From positions 7,673,882-7,737,881 of the forward strand of contig CAJINV010000003.1 in the NCBI GenBank assembly GCA_905178155.1: DNA of 64,000 bases, written 5' to 3'. The translations under genes were made by a program, and so were the position numbers. Positions 49,298-59,700 of this stretch are shown here, in pieces (within the stretch, counting starts at the first letter, position 1; every line of letters starts with the position of its first letter). The DNA is from Amoebophrya sp. A120. Lineage: Eukaryota; Sar; Dinophyceae; Syndiniales; Amoebophryaceae. The notes beneath the pieces were generated by a model. That model made no database searches and had not been told where the DNA came from. It worked only from the letters and a program-made list of their open reading frames with translations.

Positions 49298-51775
49298 ATG
49301 GCGAACTCACCGGGCGCAGGTTCAGAGGAATGCAGTGGACTTGGCAGCTCTCCTGCGGACTCTGGCTCCGCGAAAGCACAGAGAACCGCAGAGACTCTAC
49401 ACCAACGCCTAGTTCTCTTCACCGAGCCTTTCGGGGCCGGTACCGACACGGAGGCGTGTCTGCGGGGCCCAGAAATTGCACATTGGCAGAGAAGACTTCA
49501 AGAATTGGATGGCACGTCGGAGGAAATGCCTTCATCGCATTGGTTTGACCGCACACAGATCGAAACGCCAGTGTCAACAAGAAACTGTGAGGCTGGGACA
49601 TTTCTTCGACTGCAGGTAGACCGATGCGGAGAGGGAGACGCGGAGTTCGGTGTCGCCTCGCCTGCCCCAGCGGAGGTGCCGCGGCTCCTCGCTGCCTCCT
49701 TCCGTCCCAATGCGTTTCAGAACGAGGTTGACACCGAGTGGCGCCGCCTCGGACTCGGCGACCAGGGAAATTTACCGTCAGGTGCCGCGTTCGATCGGCG
49801 GGCGGAAGAGTTAATTGGGCGTTGGCCCATGAGTCCAGGCTTGGTAGAAAAAATTACGTTGGGGCGAACCACGAAGCGGGGCACGCAGCGGCACCTTTGC
49901 AGGGTGGACCTGCTCACGTTTATCCGCGAGGCCTGCCTTTCCGCTGCTCCTTTTGCCGCTAGCACCGGTCGTGAAAAAGACGCTTCGCCGTTCACACCGT
50001 TGTCCCGTCGCGTCGCCCGTACCGAAGACCGCAAGTTAACCACGGAACTCGTAACCGCCGTTGCATCAGTCCTCGCTTCTATCTTGGGTGATGTGCATCT
50101 CGGTTCTGGTGGGGCGACCGTACCAGCCTGGGACGACCCCGGGCGAGGCCCGCCCGAAAGCTACTTCCCTGAACGCCGGACCTACCAGTGCACGCCTGAG
50201 CGGGTTGTGGAGTGCCTGTCGCCGTACACGGAAGTGGTGAAGCTGGTTGGTAAAAAAACCGACCGAGCCACCGCTGCATCGTCGCCAGAGGAGGTCGGCT
50301 TGAGCTATCAAATCTCACTCACGCTCGCGAAGGATCCGGGACGTCAGGGGGATGCGATTCGACGAAAGATCATACACCGGTTCTGGACGAGCAAGCTTGG
50401 TGCGTCGGGTACCACCACTGGCCGTCATTGCGAGGGCTTGGTGCGTGCGCTGCATCGGTTCTCCGCAAACTGCTGTGCTGCGTCAGAAAGAAAAAGCAAT
50501 ACCCGAGCGCGCATCGCGTTTCTGCACTACGGAGAGCTGGAAACCGCCTGGAACCGACCAATCTTGAGCGCACTGGAGGCTCGGTCTCCCGCGGCCGAGA
50601 TAATCGGGCTCGACGCACGGAGCGTAGAATACACTCTCTCTGAGACCGGAGGGGGAAAAAAGTTTGATTTTGACTTGGTTATCAACCGAGTTTCGGACGC
50701 GCAGCGCCCGGAACTCCACAAAGCGGCGCACGGATTCCTGCATCTGAGTGAGGCCGTACATCGTATTCCCGTGGTGAATGGTGCGAGAGCCCTGGGCATT
50801 GCCTCGAGCAAAGCGGTACAGACAGGAATCATTGAGGGCATCGGACTGCGGTCTCCGCCAACGGCGATGCTGCGGGAGCAGCAAATAGCATGGCAGGACG
50901 TGGTGGCCTCAATGCGTACGGGGGCGGGGACAAGTTCCGCCGGAAACATTCCAATAGAGACAGAGGCACCGGCAGGGGAAAGTGGAAAATGTGTTTCCAC
51001 GGAACCCATTATTCTAGCGGCTTTCAAGCGCCAAGTTTTGCAGAAAGTTGAAGAGGTAGGCGGGTTTCCGGTGCTATTGAAGCCGAACTGCGGTGGGTTT
51101 GGGCGGGGTATCATTCGGATAGATTCCGCCGAAGACTTACAAGGGGCGCGATTCGCAGCCCTGATCGCAGATGAATGCGAGAACTCGGAGGTGGAGCTAC
51201 ACAGCGGGGCACTATTGCACGAAAATCTGCAGAGCCAATATTCGAGGTTTTTTGGGCACGTAGCGGGGAACGATGGCACACTCCTAGTTCAAAAGTTTTT
51301 AGGCACGCCTGGAACGTTCGTGCGCCTCTGGCATGTTGCTCGTGGGCAGCGGATCGTTGGGGCTGTGACCGTGCAGAAAGGTGAAGAATCTCCAGACAAT
51401 TCGCGGTCTCCGACTTCCTTGGTATCCTTGCAAGACGCTGATGGGGTGGGACCACAGGCAAGGAGTTCTGCGTCGACCGAGAACGATTTTAACACCTGTG
51501 TTTGTCGACGAGCAACGCTGAATTTGCAGCCTTATGTCGTTTCCGCGGCCGTTGCAAGAGAAGTTCGTGCGCTGGCTGAAGCCTGCTTTATGGATGTCGG
51601 GAGCATCGAATTCTTCGAAAACGAAGGAGATAGGTTTTACTTCGACATCAACTTTCTCTCGACACTGCCTCGGAAGCGCGACTTGGGTGACACTGTGCAC
51701 GCAGACCCGAGCATCGCGTTTGCAAATTATGTGTATGATGAAGCTACGAGAACACGGCCGACCTTGACAGCCTGA
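49298..51775 (+). CDS. ATP-grasp domain protein (RimK/glutathione synthetase-like fold), 825 aa
   Basis: Likely ATP-dependent carboxylate-amine ligase; the substrate is unknown. Start ATG at 49298 (MANSPGAGSEECSG). The first 380 residues are unfamiliar. From about 400 the protein reads ARIAFLHYGELETAWNRPIL, with a pre-ATP-grasp look. GGFPVLLKPNCGGFGRGIIR (about residue 590) holds the ATP-binding Lys and the glycine loop, TLLVQKFLGTPGTFVRLW follows, and VGSIEFFENEGDRFYFDINF near 770 supplies the metal-binding acidic residue and the Asn of the E/D-x-N motif. No signal peptide or membrane span is seen. A single uninterrupted exon, unlike its neighbours, which may point to a retrocopy or to transfer. 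Confidence 0.78.
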   Translation: MANSPGAGSEECSGLGSSPADSGSAKAQRTAETLHQRLVLFTEPFGAGTDTEACLRGPEIAHWQRRLQELDGTSEEMPSSHWFDRTQIETPVSTRNCEAGTFLRLQVDRCGEGDAEFGVASPAPAEVPRLLAASFRPNAFQNEVDTEWRRLGLGDQGNLPSGAAFDRRAEELIGRWPMSPGLVEKITLGRTTKRGTQRHLCRVDLLTFIREACLSAAPFAASTGREKDASPFTPLSRRVARTEDRKLTTELVTAVASVLASILGDVHLGSGGATVPAWDDPGRGPPESYFPERRTYQCTPERVVECLSPYTEVVKLVGKKTDRATAASSPEEVGLSYQISLTLAKDPGRQGDAIRRKIIHRFWTSKLGASGTTTGRHCEGLVRALHRFSANCCAASERKSNTRARIAFLHYGELETAWNRPILSALEARSPAAEIIGLDARSVEYTLSETGGGKKFDFDLVINRVSDAQRPELHKAAHGFLHLSEAVHRIPVVNGARALGIASSKAVQTGIIEGIGLRSPPTAMLREQQIAWQDVVASMRTGAGTSSAGNIPIETEAPAGESGKCVSTEPIILAAFKRQVLQKVEEVGGFPVLLKPNCGGFGRGIIRIDSAEDLQGARFAALIADECENSEVELHSGALLHENLQSQYSRFFGHVAGNDGTLLVQKFLGTPGTFVRLWHVARGQRIVGAVTVQKGEESPDNSRSPTSLVSLQDADGVGPQARSSASTENDFNTCVCRRATLNLQPYVVSAAVAREVRALAEACFMDVGSIEFFENEGDRFYFDINFLSTLPRKRDLGDTVHADPSIAFANYVYDEATRTRPTLTA

Positions 51776-52324
51776 AAAGGAGCTTATGTTTCATCAACTT
51801 CACAACAACATCAACATTCTGCCTGGAATCAAATCCACTTGATGCGTAAGCATTTCGACGATGTCGGACAAGTCCGCTGCACTCGAGATCCAGTGGTGAT
51901 CGCCTGTTGGGCTCCGCGGGCGGTAAGAATACGAAAAAATAACAAAGACACATTGTTCCTTGCACATGTCATACTTGCTACCTCGCATGAGAACTGGTTA
52001 AAATTCTGTTCAAACGGGTGACGACGAGAACGGGGCGCCATGACGCCGCGGGCGCACTTCATTATGTTAAACTGTTTAGCTTCGGACGGCTTTGGTTTGA
52101 TTTTCTCTTTTTGCCACAGTTCGTCTTTTGTGTAAAGTTAGTAGAAAGGGGCTTGTTGACCAGTACGCCACTGTTGCGCAGTGTTTTCCGGGAAGTAACA
52201 AATTACGGATCTCAGAAGTTGTACTCTTAGCTGCATTCCATCCCCAAAACAAGAATTTCTCTTTGATATTGCGTTTTGGAACCTAGTACGGCTTTATGTT
52301 CGCGTGACAACCACTAGCAAAGCG
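51776..52324. other. Intergenic spacer
   Basis: Nothing is supported here beyond expected flanking UTRs of the ATP-grasp and dynactin genes. Confidence 0.5.
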
Positions 52325-54700
52325 ATGGAAGACGACGTGTTTCCGTTTCGCCCCCGCGTGGACTACCTGACCCCCGATGTTTCTGCTCTGCCGTTGTCCG
52401 AGCTTTTTTTTTGTGACACGTCGGACCTACCTCTGGCACCGACCGAACTGGTGGAAGAGATCGACAGCTACTACTGTCCTCACTGTCTCCAGAATTTGCC
52501 CAGCCGCGAAGCGACGGGGTACGGCATGCGGTGCCCGAAGTGCTACGACTGCGTACGGTGCGGGGCCACGCTCACCATAGCCCAGGTTCGCGCATTGGAA
52601 TACACGCTGATGTGCCCAGGTTGCCGATGGCAGCCCGGCCCGCAGCTGCGCACGAAGCGTCCGGAAGATCTGGTATACCGGTTGCGGTGGAGCTGCCATT
52701 GTTGCTTTAAATAGTTCATACGCTTGATAAGAGACATGCACTAAAGAAGATAAGCTACGTGCATCGCATTTTCTCCTACTCATGCGTGTGCAAAAATGAC
52801 CACACTGCAGGTGAAACTGGTTCTAGCTCGTGAGGACGCAAGCACACAGAAAAGCGTGTTTGCGAACATGAAACGATCCTACCAGGAGCAGGCCCAACAG
52901 ACGCGACGGCAAAAAGAGCTTTTCGAACGAGTGAGGCGCCAGTCAATCACCGCGCAGGCCGAGCTTCTTGGCGGGGCTTCACCTCTCGGAAAATCGGACG
53001 CACGGCCCTGGAGGCTGCAAGACTTGGACCAGAAGCTTGCGGTACAGAAGGAGCAGCGAACTGCAGACAAGCCCACGCTTTCGGAGGGAGCGGCAACATT
53101 TCTTACGCCTGCCGAAGTGGTGCAGCTGCACGGGGGCGATATCCGCGACGAGCTCCCAAAGTCGAAAAAGAAAGAAGACAAACAGGACCGCGCCACGGAT
53201 TCCTTTCCGCGCGAACACGGCTATCTCGTGTTCGATCCCGACCGAGCGAAGCCTGAGTTGGCCGGTGAGCTGATCTCGCGGAGTGTCTGGAAGGACCGAG
53301 GTCTGTACGACCGTGAGGGGGGCAGATTTCTCCTCACCGACGGGGCGCCGGTGCGCGGGGTGTGTGGTCCCGAAACTGTGTCCCGACTTGCTACCGAGTC
53401 CATCTACCTGTACGGCCCGGATTCATCATCTTCGAAGGACCACAACCTGAGGAATGCGGCAGTAGAAGGAGGAGCTTCATCGACGACAGCACCGGCACTG
53501 CCCGCCCCGTCCGCTTACCGTTTTTTAGCTTCGCAAAAGCTGCTGGTGGAACAGGAGAGCCTTTCTGCCGCGAGCGGGGTGCCCTTCCCGCAGCACCGCT
53601 TCGTGCACAACTTGGCCCTGCCACTGCGTAAGCCGTTGCTGACGAAGCGCAGCAAGCGGTGTAAATATTCCGGGCGGATCGTGGTGAAACCCCAAATCAA
53701 CCCGTGCTCCGTCCCGCCGTTTCAGAAGGAAAACGTGGCCAGCAAGTTCCTTCCGCACATTGCGGTTTCCGTCAAACGCACGCCCGGCCGGGCAGACCTG
53801 CAGCACGCACTGATGGTAACCGGCGAAGCTACGGTGTTTCTAGTGCTCGCGAACCCGCTGGACGTGCCCGTGGACGTAACTCTTGCGGAGCTCACTACCG
53901 AGGAGCGCAGCACAGAAGATATTTTAGCCGATATTGCAAAGCGCACCTCCCGAGCGGGGTTGGAGCAGGCTTCATTATCCCCAAGCGGAGCTGCCGCGGA
54001 GCTTTCCGGCGGACGCCGGAGCTCGCAGAGTCCAACGAAAAGATCTTCAAGAGCTGCCGCGCCCGTGCGTCGCAGTCCGGCCCTCCTGAATTTTGCGCAG
54101 GCCGAGATCCAGCCCGATTCCGCAGTGAACCGGGCGGTGGTGCGCTTGTATCGTGACGCAGTGCTAGCGCGGGAGGAGGAACAGCAATTGGCGCCACAGG
54201 ATCTCCGTCGCGAGGCAGATGCTACAGCAGGTCCGCGCGGGGGAACAGGAACTGCACAATCGTCGCTCGTGCAGTTGCCGGGTGCTGTGGCAACTGGCGC
54301 AACTGGGTCGAGCATCCTGGATCGCAGTTTCGAATCCGGGTTTCAGCAAGAGGACCTCACGCAGTCCAACTGCCGAGCTTTCGGAACGCCCGGTGCGAGT
54401 TTACAGGTGGCTCTCCTTCCCCTTTCCGCTTCCTCTGCGGATACGCCGCGCGACGAGATGAACCAGGCGGACGCGAGGCAAGGAAATAGCGCAGCGGTTG
54501 TGGATCGGAAAGGCTGCAAAGTGCTCGTGAAATTTCTGCTCCGGCAAACCGCGCTGAGACGCCGGAAATCTTCGTTTCTGGCTAGGGAAAATACGTCGGA
54601 GGACGAAGAGCTGTTGTTTTACCTGAAAGTTCGCGCTTCATACACAGATCCCGCTGGACGTCGCCACACCATAGTTTTTCCTCTTCGCGTGCGTATCTGA
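52325..54700 (+). CDS. DCTN4: Dynactin subunit p62 (DCTN4)
   Basis: Pointed-end subunit of dynactin, the dynein co-factor in the cytoplasm. Exon 1 (52325 to about 52700) begins MEDDVFPFRPRVDYL and carries the zinc-type cysteine set SYYCPHCLQNLPSREA, MRCPKCYDCVRCG and LMCPGCRW, the p62 signature. Exon 2 (about 52808-54700) continues VKLVLAREDASTQKSV, and near 53630 has PLLTKRSKRCKYSG then VKPQINPCSVPP, matching the conserved KRSKRC...P..NP block of p62, followed by a beta-rich C-terminus. The protein is about 750 aa against roughly 460 in animals, because of Ala/Ser-rich inserts around 53410-53500 and 53960-54480. The usual N-terminal Cys pairs before SYYCPHC are missing. The exact intron borders are not resolved. 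Confidence 0.85.
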
Positions 54701-55135
54701 AGAACACATGGTCAGTCATCTGCGTTTTTCTGCGCACTGATATTTTCGAAGTTTTGGGACAAGAGCCGTCATCATGTGTGTTCGCGCGGACGACAGGCAG
54801 CACATATTTAGTAAAAACGACTGCTGTTTATCAATCTTACTGCAGCGATCTATCATGATGTGTTTTTTTGCACCATCTGTTTATGGTGGTTTTGATCATC
54901 TGCTGCATAACGGATCATCTAGAATTATCCTACTTCGACATCATCCTACGAAGCGAAGAAGTGAGTAAAGTAGAAATGCAGAGGGACTGAGTAAGAGGCA
55001 ACGCCAATCGCCACCTAATTCCGTCCGTCCATGCAGAATCAGTCTCAGTCTCAGAGCACGACTCCGGAATGATGTTGGTGCACTGGAAAGAATTCGAAAC
55101 CCCATTTGACTACTCCAGAAAGTAAGCAGAACAAC
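54701..55135. other. Intergenic spacer
   Basis: No supported ORF or repeat; short spacer between p62 and the Mpv17-family gene. Confidence 0.5.
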
Positions 55136-56314
55136 ATGAGCTCGACGTTTTCTGCAAGTGCGCGACTGCTGCATCCGCCAACGGTGATGGTTTTCCGGGC
55201 TTTCAACCAGCTGAGCGGCTCGATTCGTTCGCAGTACACGCGAAACCCGAACCTGGCGCCGCTCGGAGCGTCCTTTTGTTTGTTCGGATTGTCCGACGTG
55301 CTCGCGCAGACAGCCGAACGCCGGCACAACTCGGAGGGCCATGAGAACGGGCCGAGCGAAAACTTTGAAACCGAAAGTGAATCACGGGCCGCGCCCTCCC
55401 ATGGGACACCCGATGCAGGGCCGACGAGAATTGCTGCGGGGCCGCAAGAAGGGTTACTGACAACCCGCTCCGACGACCCGTTTTATTCCTGTCGTAGACT
55501 GGACGAAGCGGCTTTATGGGATTTTCGGCGCACGCTCGGGGTAGCGCTTTGCGCTCCTTTTTTTAATGGGGGGCCTCTGTTGTGGTTCCACCGCGCCCTG
55601 GACCGCTACATCGGTCCGGAAGCCAGTCTGCGCCGGGCGGTGCCGAAGATGCTCGCGGTGCAGTTTTTGTACATGCCAATTTCTACGCCAGCTTTCTTAT
55701 TTCTCTCCAAGTTCTTCGTCCTGGTGCTCGGCGGCGGGGGTGGTGGCATCGGCATCGGCCATGATGACAGTAGAAGAACTGCCTCGTGTAGTTCACCACG
55801 ACCGTCGACTGCGGAAGTTACAATGGTTATTTCCGCAGAGAGCAAAGTCGACGACACCGACGCTGGCGCCGCTTCGTTTTCGTCCAGCACGCCCATACAA
55901 AGCGCATTCGACACTGCGTACTCAGGAATGAGGGCGACCTTTTGGGAAAGCTACGTCGCGTCGTTTTTTTTCTGGCCTCTGAGCGATTTGCTAAATTTCA
56001 CGGTAATTCAGAGACGATTCGGACCCCATTTTCGCACAACGTGGGATTCGGTGGTGGATCTCGGCTGGAACTTTTACCTGTCTTCTGTCACTTTTCGCCG
56101 GGACCCCGAGTTTCTCAAGTGGTCCTCGTATTTCAAAGAAAAAGCACCGTCGAAAACAGAATTTTCCATCCTGCAACGTTTTGCTTTCGAGCTGAAAGAG
56201 CAACCTTCTGTTCAGGCCGAGCATCCGAGCTGGGAAAGCGACTTTCTACTTTCAGAAGGAGCCGAGATCTCAACAACACTCCAACATAACGAAGTATCGT
56301 TTTATTTTCTGTGA
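55136..56314 (+). CDS. Mpv17/PMP22 family membrane protein, 392 aa
   Basis: Integral protein of the inner mitochondrial or peroxisomal membrane in other eukaryotes, with a suggested channel role. Start ATG at 55136 (MSSTFSASARLLHPP). Family marks in order: FCLFGLSDVLAQ (GD-AQ region), WDFRRTLGVALCAPFFNGGP and LLWFHRALDRYIG (usual RxxR...G...GPxxHxWY..L), AVPKMLAVQFLYMPISTPAF (the K..xDQ...P region with VQF in place of DQ), WESYVASFFFWPLSDLLNFT (W..WP..NF) and VDLGWNFYLSS (WN.YLS). Two long Ser/Glu/Gly-rich insertions (about 65-125 and 200-260) more than double the usual length of about 180 aa. One exon. Confidence 0.85.
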   Translation: MSSTFSASARLLHPPTVMVFRAFNQLSGSIRSQYTRNPNLAPLGASFCLFGLSDVLAQTAERRHNSEGHENGPSENFETESESRAAPSHGTPDAGPTRIAAGPQEGLLTTRSDDPFYSCRRLDEAALWDFRRTLGVALCAPFFNGGPLLWFHRALDRYIGPEASLRRAVPKMLAVQFLYMPISTPAFLFLSKFFVLVLGGGGGGIGIGHDDSRRTASCSSPRPSTAEVTMVISAESKVDDTDAGAASFSSSTPIQSAFDTAYSGMRATFWESYVASFFFWPLSDLLNFTVIQRRFGPHFRTTWDSVVDLGWNFYLSSVTFRRDPEFLKWSSYFKEKAPSKTEFSILQRFAFELKEQPSVQAEHPSWESDFLLSEGAEISTTLQHNEVSFYFL

Positions 56315-56790
56315 GAGGTTTTTTTTTCCTTCCGTTTCACGTTGTGGCGTTGTTTTTTTCCCTAAATTTTGTCAATGGATTTCGATCGCAAGTATTTTTT
56401 CACCGAGATGTATCGATCAGTTTCAGGCTCACGAGCCAATTGGTCATATTCTGAAGGGGGAAGTAGCAACGCCCTGATTGAGTACTTAACAGGCAGTGCA
56501 GATGCGTACGCAGTTCCGTCATCGACACACGAAGATCCACCGCAGGGCCTGAGCCAGCAACTACAGTAGTTCTTGAAGCGACACGACTACAGCTTGCTTG
56601 AACAGTATGACTTACCCTTCTGTGCGATTTTTGGAACGCGGCAAAGAGTAGTTGATCGGCCCCATGTAGCACTGACCATGATAGTCAAAATCGAAAGCAG
56701 CAGGAGACGAGGCAGATAGAAATATGCTTGCCTCTGCGCCACCATATCACTGGACCTAGAAAGTTTATTTTTAGCCCGGGTTTTGTGCGC
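56315..56790. other. Intergenic spacer
   Basis: No supported gene. Probably contains the promoter and 5' UTR of the next gene. Confidence 0.45.
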
Positions 56791-59700
56791 ATGAATCCTT
56801 TTCCCGTGGGGTACCAGCCCAGCCCGGAGCGGCTGGCCCGCTATCAAAGTGAAAAAAGCCCCCACCCCATATCGGAAACGAAGGATGCGCGAATTTGTGA
56901 TGCTGTATTTGAGTACACAAATCGACTTGTATTGCTAGAAGGCCAAGAGACGAAGCTGCGGCCTAAATTGCAGGTAATTTGTCATGCTGTTTCCCACTTC
57001 CAGTTGCCTCCTGTCATCCTGGAGCTGCAAGGCTTTCCCACGCTAGACAGCACTACAGTCCGCATCTTTTGCCTTCTAGCATCACAAAGCTGATTTGTGC
57101 TCACAAATCTGCATCACAGACTTCCGCTTTATGGGGAGGGGGGATTTTTCCTTATGATACCCGCGTCCGCGACTTCAGTAGCCCCTCGCCGTATCAAATG
57201 TAAAAATGTCTGGGTCTGGAAGAAATCAATTTGTGATGCTGCATTTGGATTCCAGAAGAATCTGTATTGCATGAGTACCAAAAGGAATGTAATTTTTGCT
57301 ACGCGGAGAGGGCATTTGTGATGTGGAATAGGCATCAAGAAGCTCTCAAAAAATCTGTGACGCTAGGGCATGCATCACAGACATCAGGGCTCATGCAAAA
57401 CGTGCATGACAAGTGTCAGAATCTTCCAGACCCAGACATTTTTACAGTTGATACGCCGCAACGAACACTGATTCCGCAGAAACAGCCGACGCATGGAAAC
57501 TTCAACCCGAACGTAAGCTACTTCGCGGTCAAGCGGCAATGGTCGAAGGAGCGCATTGTGCAGAAGAGAAGGTCCAAGGAGCGGATCAAGAATGCCAGAA
57601 CGCCGTGCGGCGCCTTGGCGTTTTACTTTCTGATGAAGTGGCAAAATCGGTTCCCCCATCTGTACGAGGTTTTTCTCCCGCCACGGAGCCGGCTGCTCCC
57701 GAAAGAGAAGTCCCAGGCCCACAATTACGCCGCGAACTTTCTGTGCGTGTTCCGGCTGGTGGTGACCGGTCTGCTTTGTTATTCGCTGGTACTGTGGAAC
57801 GAAAAGCTGGACCAGACGGTGGGGCTGTTTGAGGCCTCCTGCTACCTAGAGTCCTTCGAGACCCGGGGATGCAGCAGCCCCGAGGGGTGCGGCCTGATTG
57901 TTTCCGTTTTCGAGAAGGCCTCCGACGGAATCGGCTACACGGGGGAGCGCTACATGGCCCGGGACTTTTGGCCGGAGTTGAATACGGACTCCAACGCCAA
58001 GCTGGGCGAGGATTTTGTGGGCGAAGAGTTTCGTTGCTGCAAGGCGACTTCTTGCTGTGGATTCTCTACCACCACCACTACGACCACCACGGTGCAGACC
58101 ATGCTCACCTTGCTCGCCGACGAGCTGGCCGGCGGCACCACGGCGGCGCCGGCCAACACCGGGTGGCCGCGCACTTTCTGCGACAACTGGGGATCGGAGT
58201 GCAACGCGAAGCCGTGGCCCTGCTACCACACCGGGGTGGGCGGCAAGCGGACGGTGCAGAATCTGAAATACGGCGTGCCGGACTACGGAGAATCCGAGCT
58301 TACCGCCTTTCTCGTGTGCTTCGGGCTGCTGATGCTGTCTTTTTTCGCTTTCCTTCGCAAACTGGCCAACGCGGTTCTGCAGGATTTGTTTGGGATTTGC
58401 TGTTGTTGCCTGTTTGTGGACGTGGACGAAAATGGCATCCCGATTCGCAACGTGGCGGCGTTTCTCGCGCTACAGGAGCAGCAGGACCCCGTGCAGGAAG
58501 AAGTACCCGAGAACGCCATCGTGGACGAGGACGGAACCATCATGGTCGAGGACCCGGAGACCGGCTTGCTGTCGGTCTATGAGCCGCGACCGAACGTCGA
58601 GCCGCCTTGGAAGTACGCGCAGCGGGAGACGAAACGGACGTGGTGGGAGTGCCTCTTTCGCCTGAACGCGTGGGCCGCCCGCGGGAAGAGTGGACAAGCG
58701 CGCCAGGAGGAGCTGGATTCGGCTTTGGAGTGCAGGCGCGCGGAAAACAAGAGGGAACGCGAAGCCGAGGTGGCCTTTGAAGCGGCTCAGCAAAAGCGGA
58801 AACACGAGACCAAGCTGGAGAAAATGGTGCGACTGCTGAAGCGCAGGCACGAGAGCGAAAAGTTGCCCGTGACGGGTGTGCTGCTGCGCCCCATCGTGGA
58901 ACCGTTAGAGGAGACCTGGACCGCGAAACTGCGGCGGCAGAAGCTCCAGCAGGGCCGCAGCCGGCGGTTTGCGGAAGCGAGAACGCGGGACCGCGACCTG
59001 TACAAGCACGTGCAGCCGTTTAAATTTGACCCTGCGTTTTCGCGGCACGCGAGGGGTTCCGCCATGGAGCAGGGGGCGATGGCACTCACTTCGACCTTCC
59101 ACGGCCACTTCTCGCAGGTCCGCGACGGAAAGTTGCCTACGCTACTGGAGAGCAGCTTCACGCAGATTGGGCCGGACGGGCAGCCGCTGGTGCGAACGCC
59201 CCCGAATCGAGGGAAGCCGGAGAGCGAGTCTTCCTCGGGGAGCGTCGAAGAAGAGGGTCGTGACGCCGGTGGTGCAGCGGTATCGCGGCATTCTAGCAAA
59301 GGGCGGAGCCGACAATCCAGCAAAAGCCGGCCGAGCAAAGAAAAGGCGGTTGCGTCCGTCGACGATATCACGAAAAAACTGACCAATCTTTCCGGCAACG
59401 CGGTTGCGCGGGAAAAGTCGCGGCTCAAAATACCGCGCTTGAAGCAGCGCTCCTTTTCCTCCTCCGATGATGGTGGAGTAACAAGCGGCTCGAGCTCGCC
59501 GCGGTCTGCGCGTTCACACTCTCGCAGCAAGGAAACCGGTTGTGGCGGTGGCCCGCTGCAGCGGGGGTCAGTAGCGCTCGCGCGGCAAAAAACGGAAGCC
59601 ACCGATGGTGCTGCGCTTCCCCAGCAGAAGCCCGCGCAACAACAAGATCAGCAGCGCCGGTGCAGCGGTCCAGCGGTCCGCGCGCCCGCGTTGATTGCGA

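Noticed and set aside
57267-57457. Upstream extension of paralogue 1 through 57267
   Set aside because: This part is element D, an intron with inverted ends; the frame is open only by chance, and the true link is the micro-exon.
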